A stretch of 64,000 bases of DNA. It comes from Bradyrhizobium sp. CCGUVB4N (GTDB lineage Bacteria; Pseudomonadota; Alphaproteobacteria; Rhizobiales; Xanthobacteraceae). Below are positions 48,932-60,661 of the stretch, piece by piece (position 1 is the stretch's first letter; each line of letters starts with the position of its first letter). Under the pieces are notes generated by a model. That model searched no databases, was not told the origin of the DNA, and saw only the letters and a program-made list of their open reading frames with translations. The translations under genes and the position numbers were made by a program. The stretch covers positions 6,138,001 through 6,202,000 of the forward strand of contig NZ_JANADP010000001.1 in NCBI RefSeq assembly GCF_024199945.1, written 5' to 3'.

Positions 48932-49111
48932 GTTCATCCAATCGGGTGTGCTTGGACCCGCTTTTCGTGCCATCCAAACCGGTGATTTGGGCTGATATCT
49001 GCGGGCCAAAGCGCTTTTAGACAAGGCCAGCTTCGCTGTCCAGAAACTGTGCAGAAAGATCAGAGGGTTGCCGCAGTCGCGCAATCCCGTTGGAAAGCCG
49101 CCAGGTGCGCG

Positions 49112-49335
49112 TTGACAGGCTTGGCCGGGCTGTGGTCTGTACCCATCTGTATCGTACGGCCACGTCGGGAGAGACCGGCTTCATTGCCGGCGCCGAAGGA
49201 GCAACCGCCCCGGAAACTCTCAGGCAAAAGGACCGCGTGGCTTTGACGACATCTGGAAAGAGGCGCCGACGGGCTTGAAGCCCGGACTGCGTCCGCCGAC
49301 GGGATAATACTCTCAGGCACAGCGACAGATGGGGC
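49112..49335 (+). promoter_or_regulatory. Tandem glycine riboswitch ahead of gcvTHP, with probable promoter
   Basis: Two glycine aptamers in a row lie in the leader of gcvT. Aptamer 1 (about 49166-49237) has GGGAGAGACC, GCCGAAGGAGCAACCGCCCC and ACTCTCAGGCAAAAGGACCG. Aptamer 2 (about 49250-49335) has CTGGAAAGAGGCGCC, GACGGGATAATACTCTCAGG and GACAGATGGGG. These are the family's conserved parts, complete in both. The class normally turns gene expression on with glycine, which fits glycine cleavage. A TTGACA at 49112-49117 is a plausible -35 box; the -10 is weak (TCTGTA near 49136). Confidence 0.95.
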
Positions 49336-49390
49336 TTCGACTGGTTGCTTCCGGGGAATCGTCCCCGGGGAACCGCCGAGGACCCCTGCG

Positions 49391-50539
49391 ATGTCCGTGC
49401 GTGACGACAAAGACTCCCTGAAACGTACCCCCCTCTACGACCTTCATGTGACGCTGGGCGGCAAGATGGTGCCGTTCGCGGGCTATGACATGCCCGTGCA
49501 GTACCCCGCAGGCGTCCTCAAGGAGCACCTTCAGACCCGCTCCTCCGCCGGCCTGTTCGACGTCTCCCACATGGGCCAGATCGCCCTTCGGCCGAAATCC
49601 GGCAAGGTCGAGGACGCCGCCCGCGCGCTGGAGCGGCTGGTGCCGCAGGATATTGTGGCGATTGCACCGGGACGGCAGCGCTACGCCCAGTTCACCAATG
49701 AAGATGGCGGGCTTCTGGACGATCTGATGGTCGCCAATTTCGGCGATCACCTGTTCCTGGTCGTCAACGCTGCCTGCAAGGCCGAGGACGAGGCGCATCT
49801 GCGCGCGAATCTCTCCGACACCTGCATCATCGATTCGCTTGCCGATCGCGCGCTGATCGCGTTGCAGGGCCCAAAGGCCGAGTCAGCGCTGGCGAAATTA
49901 TGTGCAGCAGCGCCCGCCATGAAGTTCATGGATGCCGGCCCGCACGAGGTTGCCGGCCTCCCCTGCTTCGTCTCGCGCTCGGGCTACACCGGCGAGGACG
50001 GTTTTGAGATCTCGGTGGCAGCTAGCGATGCCGAGCGCCTCGCCAAGACATTGCTGGACAACTCCGATGTGATGCCGATCGGCCTTGGTGCCCGCGACAG
50101 CCTGCGGCTGGAAGCCGGGCTCTGTCTCTATGGCCACGACATCGACACCGACACGACGCCGGTCGAGGCCGCGCTGGAATGGTCGGTGCAGAAGAGCCGC
50201 CGCACCGGCGGCGCCCGCGCCGGCGGTTTTCCTGGTGCCGACAAGATCCTCGCTCATTTCGATCACGGCGCAGCTCGCCGCCGCGTCGGCCTGCGCACTG
50301 AGGGCCGCGCGCCGGTGCGCGAAGGCGCGCTGCTGTTCGCGAACAGCGAGGGCGGTGACGCAATCGGAAAGGTCACCTCGGGCGGCTTCGGCCCGAGCCT
50401 GAATGCGCCGGTGGCGATGGGCTACGTGCCCACTGCCTCAAGCGCACTCGATACAAAACTCTTTGCGGAAGTGCGCGGGCAACGTTTGCCGCTCACCGTC
50501 GCCGCCATGCCCTTCGTGAAAAACACCTACAAACGCTGA
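49391..50539 (+). CDS. gcvT: Glycine cleavage system aminomethyltransferase (T protein)
   Basis: A 382-residue T protein, which moves the methylene group of aminomethyl-lipoyl-GcvH to tetrahydrofolate and frees ammonia. Opening LKRTPLYDLHVTLGGKMVPF, then GYDMPVQYPAGVLKEH, SSAGLFDVSHMGQ, and the folate region GLGARDSLRLEAGLCLYGHD with the catalytic Asp are intact. It is the first gene of the operon, 55 bases after the riboswitch. Confidence 0.97.
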   Translation: MSVRDDKDSLKRTPLYDLHVTLGGKMVPFAGYDMPVQYPAGVLKEHLQTRSSAGLFDVSHMGQIALRPKSGKVEDAARALERLVPQDIVAIAPGRQRYAQFTNEDGGLLDDLMVANFGDHLFLVVNAACKAEDEAHLRANLSDTCIIDSLADRALIALQGPKAESALAKLCAAAPAMKFMDAGPHEVAGLPCFVSRSGYTGEDGFEISVAASDAERLAKTLLDNSDVMPIGLGARDSLRLEAGLCLYGHDIDTDTTPVEAALEWSVQKSRRTGGARAGGFPGADKILAHFDHGAARRRVGLRTEGRAPVREGALLFANSEGGDAIGKVTSGGFGPSLNAPVAMGYVPTASSALDTKLFAEVRGQRLPLTVAAMPFVKNTYKR

Positions 50540-50549
50540 GGACAAGAAA

Positions 50550-50918
50550 ATGACCACGACGCTGTACACCACCGACCACGAATGGCTCGCGATCGACGGC
50601 GATGTCGCAACCGTCGGCATCACGGATTACGCGCAGTCGCAGCTCGGCGACGTCGTGTTCGTCGAACTGCCCAAGGTCGGCCGCACCCTGAAGAAGGCGG
50701 AAGCCGCCGCCGTCGTGGAATCGGTGAAGGCCGCTTCCGACGTCTACGCGCCTGTTACCGGCGAAGTGCTCGAGACCAACGCCGAACTCGCCGCCGAGCC
50801 AGCGCTGGTGAACTCGGATGCACAGAGCAAAGCCTGGTTCTTCAAGATCAAGATTGCCGACAAGAGCGAGCTTGGTGGCCTCATGGATGAAGCCGCCTAC
50901 AAGGCACACACGGCTTAA
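50550..50918 (+). CDS. gcvH: Glycine cleavage system H protein
   Basis: A 122-residue lipoyl carrier. The lipoylated residue is Lys60 in VVESVKAASDVYAP, and TDHEWLAIDGDVATVGITDY is the family opening. It is 10 bases after gcvT and 17 bases before gcvP, in the same operon. Confidence 0.97.
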   Translation: MTTTLYTTDHEWLAIDGDVATVGITDYAQSQLGDVVFVELPKVGRTLKKAEAAAVVESVKAASDVYAPVTGEVLETNAELAAEPALVNSDAQSKAWFFKIKIADKSELGGLMDEAAYKAHTA

Positions 50919-50935
50919 GGACGATGGAGCAAGCG

Positions 50936-53803
<2,868 letters not shown>

Positions 53804-53808
53804 ATTTC

Positions 53809-53922
53809 GTAGGGTGGGTTAGCGGGCGGCTGCGCGAAGCGCGGACGCTGGCGTAACCCACCACTTCTGCCTTAACGGAGACAGACACGGTGGATTACGC
53901 CTTCGGCTAATCCACCCTACGG
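53809..53922. repeat. Palindromic repeat block (AGGGTGGGTTAGC / GGTGGATTACGCC family)
   Basis: GTAGGGTGGGTTAGC and GCGTAACCCACC flank a GCGCGAAGCGCGG core, and after 40 bases GGTGGATTACGCC-TTC-GGCTAATCCACCCTAC forms a second hairpin. The outer ends GTAGGGTGG and CCACCCTAC are complementary, so the block could also fold as a whole. It lies between convergent genes and is related to 39676-39761. Confidence 0.8.
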
Positions 53923-53936
53923 CACTGAACGCGTAG

Positions 53937-54911
53937 CTAAGGCGCAACCAACGACCGGCTTTCGCGATCCCATCGCCAAAGCTTCTCGTTGGTCAGTTCA
54001 GTGCCGCCCCACCAGCGCTTGATGGAGTTGTGGCGCCACATGTCGTCTTCGCGGGCGACAAGCGAACGCCCGAGGTCGGTCAGCGTGACCTTCCACTCGC
54101 TCCTGCCGAAGTAGCGGTCCTCATTGTCGAACGCCGGATCGCCCAACAGAACCGGCGGCGCCGAATAATCCGCCAGGTCGAGCAAGGAATTTCTCGCTTC
54201 GTTTTCGTCGAACACATCGCGAATCCATCTTGCCTCGGTGACGAGCCTTGGGTCGGTATGCCCATCGTTCACATCGGCCAGAATGTCCATTTCGCTGGCA
54301 CCGAGTCCCGTCACGCTGTCCGGAAGCTCCCCAAGCATCGCAACGAGTGCCGCTCGAAGCCTCGGCAGGATCATCAGATCCGTCATCAGCAGGTCGAAAC
54401 AGGGTTCTGGCGTTGCAGCCCGATGGGCTCGCCAGGCGCGGCTTGCGGTCACCAAATGGTTGTCGGCCACCTTGCAGGCCGGCAACTTCCATTTTGCGAC
54501 AGACTCCGGAGCATAGTTCGCGACCTCGACATCCGTATGCACCAAACTCAGCTTCGACGTGATCTCCTTGTAGGGGCGAAGCAGGTCGAGGAGCCAGACC
54601 AGCACGAGTTGATCACTATGGAGCGGGTCAACCCACACTTCGATCGAATCGAACTTCGCGCATAGCTCGAAGAAACCGATATCGCGCGTGCCGAAACCAT
54701 TCAGCGAGCCGCGACAAGTGTCATCAAGCCAATGATCCCCCGAATTGCAGTGCTTTGCCGTTCGCCGCTCCAGCCCCATCAAGAGCTGCTCCTCTGACGG
54801 CAACTTCCCCGAGACGAAGCGCAGAGAGAACCCGAGCGCGAGGTTCGCCAGGCCTGATTGGCCAAGGACGTTCTCTGCGAGATGGTTCGTCGCCAAGATC
54901 AAATGAGACAC
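53937..54911 (-). CDS. DUF1835-type protein, paralogue 3 of a tandem triplet
   Basis: A 324-residue protein. The N-terminal part (SHLILATNHLAENVLGQSGL) resembles the DUF1835 opening, then comes FDSIEVWVDPLHSDQLVLVWLLD, a helical middle with TASRAWRAHRAATPEPC, GLGASEMDILAD, and the ending KRWWGGTELTNEKLWRWD. The same blocks appear in the next two genes upstream. No function is established for DUF1835; the fold has been compared with small regulatory or nucleotide-handling domains but I do not rely on it. It is 42 bases after the second paralogue, in the same direction. Confidence 0.78.
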   Translation of the reverse strand: MSHLILATNHLAENVLGQSGLANLALGFSLRFVSGKLPSEEQLLMGLERRTAKHCNSGDHWLDDTCRGSLNGFGTRDIGFFELCAKFDSIEVWVDPLHSDQLVLVWLLDLLRPYKEITSKLSLVHTDVEVANYAPESVAKWKLPACKVADNHLVTASRAWRAHRAATPEPCFDLLMTDLMILPRLRAALVAMLGELPDSVTGLGASEMDILADVNDGHTDPRLVTEARWIRDVFDENEARNSLLDLADYSAPPVLLGDPAFDNEDRYFGRSEWKVTLTDLGRSLVAREDDMWRHNSIKRWWGGTELTNEKLWRWDRESRSLVAP

Positions 54912-54953
54912 GATTGCCGCCTAAAGGTTGATACACAAAAACAGGAACACACA

Positions 54954-55949
54954 TCAGGCCGGCGCAACCAACGAATGGGTCTCCCCGTCCCACCGCCAGA
55001 GCCGCTCGTTGGTCAGGTGAGTGCCGCCCCACCACCGATCGATCCGGTTGTGCTGGCGAAAATTCTGGTCGCCTCCCAGCACCGCCTTGCCGAACTCGGT
55101 CAGCGACAATCGGGATTGCTTGTACCGTTGGAGACGGTTGGAATCGTTGTGCATGTCCAGTGAAAACGGGCCTTCATCCAATCCAGCGACCGCGGGCCTG
55201 TCGCACCGGGCGAGCCCATCAAGCAATTCGCCAACTTCCCAATATCCGTAGACATGCAGCTCCGCGTGCTTCTGACGACCCGGAAAGACATCGAAAGGCT
55301 GCAGGCCGCCTCGGGCGATGAGCTGGAGTATCCGCAGCTCCGCGGCTCCAAGGCCCGAAGAGGGGCGCGGCAGCTCTTCGAGGAGAGCCGTTGCATAGGG
55401 CGAAAGTTGCGGCAACCAGGCCAAATTCGTCTTGAAGAGATCGCGCCAACTTTCCGGAGTTGGCGCACAATAGGCCCGCCATGCACGGCTGGCTAATTTG
55501 AGTTCGTGAGATTCAATCTCGACAATCGGCGGATAGAGCTCTCCCCGCGGCGGCGCGATATCTCTCGCACCCACGGGGAGACAGCGTACGACAAAGCCGG
55601 GATCCACGTTGCGCGTACGGCGCCAATGATCGAGCAGCCAGAGCAGGATCAATTGCGCATTTGGCTCCGGCCCTCGCCAAAACTCGACCGCATCGTATTG
55701 CGCAAACAATTCGATCAATCCGAGATCCTTCGCGCCCGATTCTTCAAGGCGCCAAGACGGTGTATCGTCGAGCCAATGAAAACCATGTGGCTGCGTTGTA
55801 CGCGCCGCAAAGAACGCATCGCGCTCAGCAGCGGAGGGCAACGGTCTCCAGACCAGCCGGCGCTCAATCGCAATCACGAGATCAGCAAGGCCTGCCTGTT
55901 GGATGGCGCCGGCGATGGACGAGTCGGTCGTCACGATGAGCTTCGTCAT
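54954..55949 (-). CDS. DUF1835-type protein, paralogue 2 of a tandem triplet
   Basis: A 331-residue paralogue. Matching blocks are TKLIVTTDSSIAGAIQQAGL, FHWLDDTPSWRLEESGAKDL, YDAVEFWRGPEPNAQLILLWL, the ASRAWRAYCAPTPESW helix, GLGAAELRILQLIARG, SLTEFGKAVLGG and DRWWGGTHLTNERLWRWD. It begins 10 bases after the first paralogue ends. Codon use here looks less GC-rich than in gcvP or recA, which supports acquisition as a block. Confidence 0.8.
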   Translation of the reverse strand: MTKLIVTTDSSIAGAIQQAGLADLVIAIERRLVWRPLPSAAERDAFFAARTTQPHGFHWLDDTPSWRLEESGAKDLGLIELFAQYDAVEFWRGPEPNAQLILLWLLDHWRRTRNVDPGFVVRCLPVGARDIAPPRGELYPPIVEIESHELKLASRAWRAYCAPTPESWRDLFKTNLAWLPQLSPYATALLEELPRPSSGLGAAELRILQLIARGGLQPFDVFPGRQKHAELHVYGYWEVGELLDGLARCDRPAVAGLDEGPFSLDMHNDSNRLQRYKQSRLSLTEFGKAVLGGDQNFRQHNRIDRWWGGTHLTNERLWRWDGETHSLVAPA

Positions 55950-55959
55950 GTCGGTCGTC

Positions 55960-56943
55960 TCAGGGCTTGGTCAGTACAGCGCCGTAGCGCCACAGCTGCT
56001 CGTTGGTCAGATGCGTGCCGCCCCACCAGCGGTCGATGGGATTATGGCGGCTGAAGTCTTCCCGGTGGGCCAGGACGGCCTTCCCAAACTCCGTCAACGA
56101 CAACCGGCTGCGGAGATAGACTTCGTGCCGAGCTCTTAGATTTTGAAGGTCGATGGTACGAAGTTCGTCGCCTAACCCGGCCACAGCAGGCTTGGGGCCG
56201 AGGGCGAGGCCTTCGAGCAAATATCCCAGTTCGACCTCACCCCATACGTAAGTGCCGCGTAACGAGCTTAGATGGAACAACGGATTCGTGTTCACATACC
56301 AGTCAAGCATCTCCAAAAATCGCATTTCCGTCGCACCGAGTCCTGTCAAGGGAGACGGGAGCTCTGCCAGAAGCTCTAGCAAGGCTGGCCGCAGCATGAG
56401 CAAGCCACTCAAATCGCGGTGAAGAAGTTTGGTGCAGGGCTCAGGGGTCGGCGCGCGGTAGGCCGACCACGCCAACTTGGCTGTCTCGAAGTCCTCAGCA
56501 CGGACGTCCCCGACAGGAATATGCGGCTCGGACTTGGCGAAATCATAATCGGGACTGAACCTCAGATCGGAGTCCAGCAATCGCAACGTGAGCTTCTGGG
56601 CCAGCGCAGGACAACCACTGAGGTGGTCGAGCAACCAGACGAGTTGCAATTGGTCTCGGGCGGTCGCCGCGAACCAGAGTTCGATCTCGTCATAAGGCTC
56701 GCAAAACTCGGCCAGGGATAATTTGCGCCCCTTGGTACCCCGTGGCCAACGAACCCAATCCGACCAGTGTTCAGCCGGGCCAAGATCTGCCGTGTAGGCC
56801 GCGAAATAGGCCGAGAGCTTTTCTGGCGATGGGAGAGGCCCCCACGCGAATTGAAAATGGAACGGGATGACGATCTCGGCCAAGCCCGATCGCGCAAGCT
56901 CGCTCCCGCCGCCCCAACCAGTCAAGATCAGACGCTTCATCAC
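55960..56943 (-). CDS. DUF1835-type protein, paralogue 1 of a tandem triplet
   Basis: A 327-residue paralogue. It starts with KRLILTGWGGGSELARSGLAE and shows YDEIELWFAATARDQLQLVW, TAKLAWSAYRAPTPEPC, GLGATEMRFLEML, SLTEFGKAVLAH and DRWWGGTHLTNEQLWRYG. The C-terminal RWWGGTHLT block is the strongest shared signature of all three. It is the first gene of the triplet, starting about 100 bases from the recA end, downstream of the recA terminator, so it needs its own promoter, which I cannot pin down. Confidence 0.8.
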   Translation of the reverse strand: MMKRLILTGWGGGSELARSGLAEIVIPFHFQFAWGPLPSPEKLSAYFAAYTADLGPAEHWSDWVRWPRGTKGRKLSLAEFCEPYDEIELWFAATARDQLQLVWLLDHLSGCPALAQKLTLRLLDSDLRFSPDYDFAKSEPHIPVGDVRAEDFETAKLAWSAYRAPTPEPCTKLLHRDLSGLLMLRPALLELLAELPSPLTGLGATEMRFLEMLDWYVNTNPLFHLSSLRGTYVWGEVELGYLLEGLALGPKPAVAGLGDELRTIDLQNLRARHEVYLRSRLSLTEFGKAVLAHREDFSRHNPIDRWWGGTHLTNEQLWRYGAVLTKP

Positions 56944-56972
56944 ACCACCCGATCACGACAACGCAAAGAGAA

Positions 56973-57015
56973 ACGGGCGCTGATGACGTCGGCAACTCAA
57001 CGTCCTCAGCGCCCG
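56973..57015 (-). terminator. Intrinsic terminator of recA
   Basis: On the minus strand GGGCGCTGAGGACG pairs with CGTCATCAGCGCCC (57001-57014 with 56975-56988), a 14-bp stem with one mismatch, followed by GTTTCTCTTT. It lies 29 bases after the recA stop codon. Confidence 0.8.
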
Positions 57016-57043
57016 CTCCTCGCGAAACTCTACTGTTTAAGGC

Positions 57044-58132
<1,089 letters not shown>

Positions 58133-58225
58133 TGGGTCGTGCTCCTTATGGCGAGGATTCGGGTGCGGGACAAACGATTGGCGCGGCGGGTCGTCGATAA
58201 AAACAACGTACACTATTTGTTCTCA

Positions 58226-58240
58226 GTTCGCAATATGTTC
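58226..58240 (-). promoter_or_regulatory. LexA (SOS) box of recA, alphaproteobacterial type
   Basis: On the minus strand GAACATATTGCGAAC is a perfect GAAC-N7-GAAC direct repeat, the LexA site of alphaproteobacteria. Its TTGCGA part also serves as a likely -35 box, with TACGTT 17 bases downstream as -10, so LexA binding would block polymerase directly. Confidence 0.92.
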
Positions 58241-58394
58241 TTTTGTGGAATTCGATGACAGCCTGGCTCTAGTCGTCACAATGGCCTGTTTTGTTCTGCC
58301 AACATCGCGCGTTCCGCCGGGCGAACACCTGATGTAAGGTTCCAGTTTCGAACGTTAATTTCCCTCACGCGTTTTCATTCGGGAGGACGTTCAA

Positions 58395-58592
58395 ATGAAA
58401 CGCCACCGGTTTAAACAGGATAGAGCGCAGGGCGAGCGCCTTATTGAAGAAGCTCGACGAGCGCGGGAGAGAGCCGAACAGCTGCCGTCCGGCCAGGAGA
58501 AGGAAGCCCTCCTGGAGAAGGCTCGACAAGCCGACATGACGGCCCGCATCGATGAATGGTTGAATTCACCGGGCCTCAGAACTCCAACTTGA
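58395..58592 (+). CDS. Small conserved helical protein
   Basis: A 65-residue basic/acidic protein that should be mostly coiled helix: KRHRFKQDRAQGERLIEEAR then RARERAEQLPSGQEKEALLE, ending ADMTARIDEWLNSPGL. The last segment is a common ending for small Rhizobiales proteins. GGGAGG lies 9 bases before the ATG. It is divergent from recA, 263 bases away, with no identifiable partner. Function unknown. Confidence 0.78.
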   Translation: MKRHRFKQDRAQGERLIEEARRARERAEQLPSGQEKEALLEKARQADMTARIDEWLNSPGLRTPT

Positions 58593-58789
58593 GCGTCGAT
58601 AAAAGCGGGCGACTTGCCGCGGCTAAGCAAGGTGGCCTATTTTGCATCTGCGAATGGCCTATTTCGACCAGGCGCCGGGAATTCGGTGCTGGCCGGGTTT
58701 TAGCCCCGGCACCCCCAAGTTGATTTTTGTTGTGTCCCGATTGGCTTGTCCCGGTCTAAGGTCGGGAAAAACAAGCAACTGGCTGTGCC

Positions 58790-58966
58790 ATGCAGGACTA
58801 TCAAAATCAGCTCGAGAAGCTCCGTAAGGACGCCGCAGAATGCGCCCTCATCCGTGACCTTGCGACTGACAAGGCAAAGCAGGAACTATTTGGTCGCCTT
58901 GCCGATCATCTGACCGTTCTCGCCGATCAGGTGGAACACGCGATGAATGAGAGGAAGGCCGGATAG
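58790..58966 (+). CDS. Small conserved helical protein, 58 residues
   Basis: A 58-residue frame that begins MQDYQNQLEKLRKDAAECAL and continues IRDLATDKAKQELFGRLADH, ending HAMNERKAG before TAG. The composition is that of a real small helical protein and codon use is coding-like. There is no strong ribosome site (GGCTGTGCC precedes the ATG). Similar short proteins are seen in Bradyrhizobium-type genomes. Function unknown. Confidence 0.65.
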   Translation: MQDYQNQLEKLRKDAAECALIRDLATDKAKQELFGRLADHLTVLADQVEHAMNERKAG

Positions 58967-59061
58967 TCCCGTCGCTCTCCGACCACGAAGTTGGTTCCGT
59001 GGTCTCCGATCCATCTCAAGCAGCGCAGGGCGCGCTTGCCATCCCCTGTCATGGCCATGTG

Positions 59062-59190
59062 ATGTCAGATGCCTGTAAGCCTCTGGGAGCAAGCTCGCCC
59101 CATGACGCGCGACAAGCTGCTCTGTCCCTATCGATCGCATGGACTGCCATATTGGCGGGAGCGTTCCTGTACGTCGCCCTCGCGCTTTAA
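59062..59190 (+). CDS. Possible small membrane protein, 42 residues
   Basis: A frame of 42 residues whose second half is a good single membrane helix (LSLSIAWTAILAGAFLYVAL) preceded by a polar N-terminus (SDACKPLGASSPHDARQAA). I see no convincing ribosome binding site, so it may be chance. It is listed because this region is rich in genuine small membrane proteins. Confidence 0.25.
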   Translation: MSDACKPLGASSPHDARQAALSLSIAWTAILAGAFLYVALAL

Positions 59191-59440
59191 GGCCGCCTCA
59201 GATCTGATCGAAGCGGCCCCGGCTAAACCGGGGCCAACGCGCCAGTGTGCTCATCTGCCATCGCGGATGCCAAGCAAAGGGCCGCTGTCCCAAGACAGCG
59301 GCCCTCATGCTCCGGGTTTCAATCATTCCGCACTGAAATGGCTTTGCCAGCCCCGGATGTTGCCAGCTTTTCCCGGTTAACAATCCGCTGCCACAACAAA
59401 TGTGAATCGGACGTGTGTTAATTTCAAATCGCGGGTGAAC

Positions 59441-59478
59441 GAAAAAGGCCCCAGCTCACAGGGGCAAGGAGCCGGGGC
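59441..59478 (-). terminator. Intrinsic terminator of the 30-residue membrane protein gene
   Basis: On the minus strand GCCCCGGCTC pairs with GAGCTGGGGC across an internal TTGCCCCTGT loop, then CTTTTTCG follows. It lies 65 bases after the stop codon of the small gene at 59543-59635, in the correct orientation. Confidence 0.65.
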
Positions 59479-59542
59479 AATTCGACTTGGGTCTGCCCTT
59501 GGGGAAGGGCATCGGGAAAACTTGGCAGACGAACGAACGTTC

Positions 59543-59635
59543 CTAAACGCCCAGCATCCACAACGCGAACGCGATGCAGAGACAAGCTCCGCCCACCAGT
59601 GTCAGCGCAAGAAAGAACCGTTCCGCCCTATCCAT
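59543..59635 (-). CDS. Tiny single-pass membrane protein, 30 residues (family with 60389-60478)
   Basis: A 30-residue frame starting MDRAERFFLAL and continuing as one hydrophobic helix to the stop (ending ALWMLGV). A GGAGGT ribosome site lies 5 bases before the ATG, and a terminator lies downstream, so both ends look like a true gene. Its opening MDxxERxF is shared with another tiny protein 0.8 kb away. It is too short for usual gene callers. Probably an inner-membrane regulatory or stress peptide; no function is known to me. Confidence 0.6.
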   Translation of the reverse strand: MDRAERFFLALTLVGGACLCIAFALWMLGV

Positions 59636-60136
59636 GGCGACCTCCCGCTTGGGTCACCCCATGGCTCTCAACGCAACACCGTTGATAAGTGTCCTAAGCA
59701 GGACAGCGCCCGGAATCTGGGGGCCCCGGAACGCAACCTGTTGTTCAAAGAGATGGCAGCGACCTGCCCCACCGTGCCGCCCGGTGCAGTCTTGTCATGT
59801 GTCCTAATCCGCCTTTTCAGGTGTGGACCATTGAACCTCTGACTAGTCCATCCAGACTAATCATTACCGGGGTTTTGCGCTTCCCCTCGGGGCTGGAAAG
59901 CCGCCGCCCGCAAATATATTTCAAGCGGGCGGCGTTGTTGCTTTCCGACCTGGTTGCTTTCCGACTTGGCTCTCTGCGGCCACTCCTGCCCCTGCCCTTC
60001 GCAAGATCTGAGGACGCGTTTGCTTCGAAGATGACGCGCATCAAAGACGCGCCGTCATCATTCCGCAATCTTGTGGCACCGAACCTTTTTCGCAGGCCCG
60101 ACTTGAAACGGGGCTGCCGCAATGGGGAATTGGATC
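59636..60136. other. Intergenic stretch with one strong hairpin
   Basis: About 500 bases in which I accept no gene. A 9-bp perfect stem GCCGCCCGC (59904-59912) / GCGGGCGGC (59926-59934) around an AT-rich 13-base loop stands out, followed by GTTGTTGCTTTCC; it may end a transcript on the plus strand. Around 60029-60058 GATGACGCGC and GCGCCGTCATC form another hairpin. Frames on either strand here have no ribosome site or conserved look. Confidence 0.5.
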
Positions 60137-60304
60137 ATGACGGAAAACACGCAAGCCGGTGCTGTCAGGCGCAATTCTCTGCTTGAGGCGGCGCTCGAGG
60201 AGATGCGCAAGTTCGAGCGCAAGGAAATCGAGTTCAGCAGGAGGGATCGCGCGGAGCGTGCCGCCGATCTCCGTCTGCCGCTGGACCAGATCAAGGTGCA
60301 CTAG
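60137..60304 (+). CDS. Small conserved helical protein, 55 residues
   Basis: A 55-residue frame starting MTENTQAGAVRRNSLLEAAL and continuing with LEEMRKFERKEIEFSRRDRA, ending DLRLPLDQIKVH. It is strongly helical and charged. ATG 60137 is preferred, with GGGGAA upstream; ATG 60122 would add five residues. It is convergent with the tiny membrane protein gene at 60389. Function unknown. Confidence 0.55.
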   Translation: MTENTQAGAVRRNSLLEAALEEMRKFERKEIEFSRRDRAERAADLRLPLDQIKVH

Positions 60305-60388
60305 GAAACGCCAGGCAAAACAGGCTGTTGCCTACTGTGCATGGGGTTGTTTTCGCGCTTGGACCGGCGCGTGCCGCCCGGACCGCCG

Positions 60389-60478
60389 CTACATCAGCGC
60401 CAGCAGCACGATCCCGATGACCGCCACCACGAAGCCAGCCGCCGTTGCGGCGGCGAATGACCGCTCTACCTTGTCCAT
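60389..60478 (-). CDS. Tiny single-pass membrane protein, 29 residues (family with 59543-59635)
   Basis: A 29-residue frame starting MDKVERSFAAATAAG and ending as a hydrophobic helix (VVAVIGIVLLALM). GGGGTGG lies a few bases before the ATG. The first residues MDKVERSF parallel MDRAERFF of the other tiny gene, and both are on the minus strand with the helix running to the C-terminus. I take them as members of one family that duplicated locally. Confidence 0.55.
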   Translation of the reverse strand: MDKVERSFAAATAAGFVVAVIGIVLLALM

Positions 60479-60661
60479 GATGCCACCCCGTTCGCGGCGC
60501 GCCACGTTTCCCCCATGGCTTCGCCGCCCGCAAAGTGTCGCCAACGGATGTGTCTGAAGTTGTGCGCGAGGATGTCTGAATTGGGACGTGAGAGCGGCTC
60601 TAAGCGCGAACGCAAGCTCCGCACAAGCTTGAGTAAGGCGCCTGTCAGCCGAATGCTCTAG

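Larger units (their letters stand above)
58967..59542. other. Gene-poor region with hairpins
   Basis: Nearly 580 bases with at most one weak small frame (59062-59190). It holds hairpins GGCCCCGG-CTAAA-CCGGGGCC (59215-59235) and GGGCCGCTGTC-CCAA-GACAGCGGCCC (59279-59304), neither followed by a long T-run, and the minus-strand terminator at 59441-59478. A non-coding transcript is possible but not shown. Confidence 0.5.

Noticed and set aside
58338..58352. GTTC-N7-GAAC considered as a second LexA box
   Set aside because: The alphaproteobacterial LexA site is a direct repeat (GAAC-N7-GAAC); this is an inverted repeat, so it does not fit.
58642..58827. A plus-strand frame of about 60 codons
   Set aside because: Composition does not look like protein and it overlaps the better supported small gene that starts at 58790.
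59215..59304. Two perfect hairpins considered as terminators
   Set aside because: Neither has a T-run on either strand, and no gene clearly ends at them, so they are only noted as hairpins.
59797..60186. Overlapping frames of about 100-130 codons on both strands
   Set aside because: No ribosome sites, odd composition, and they run across hairpins at 59904-59934.
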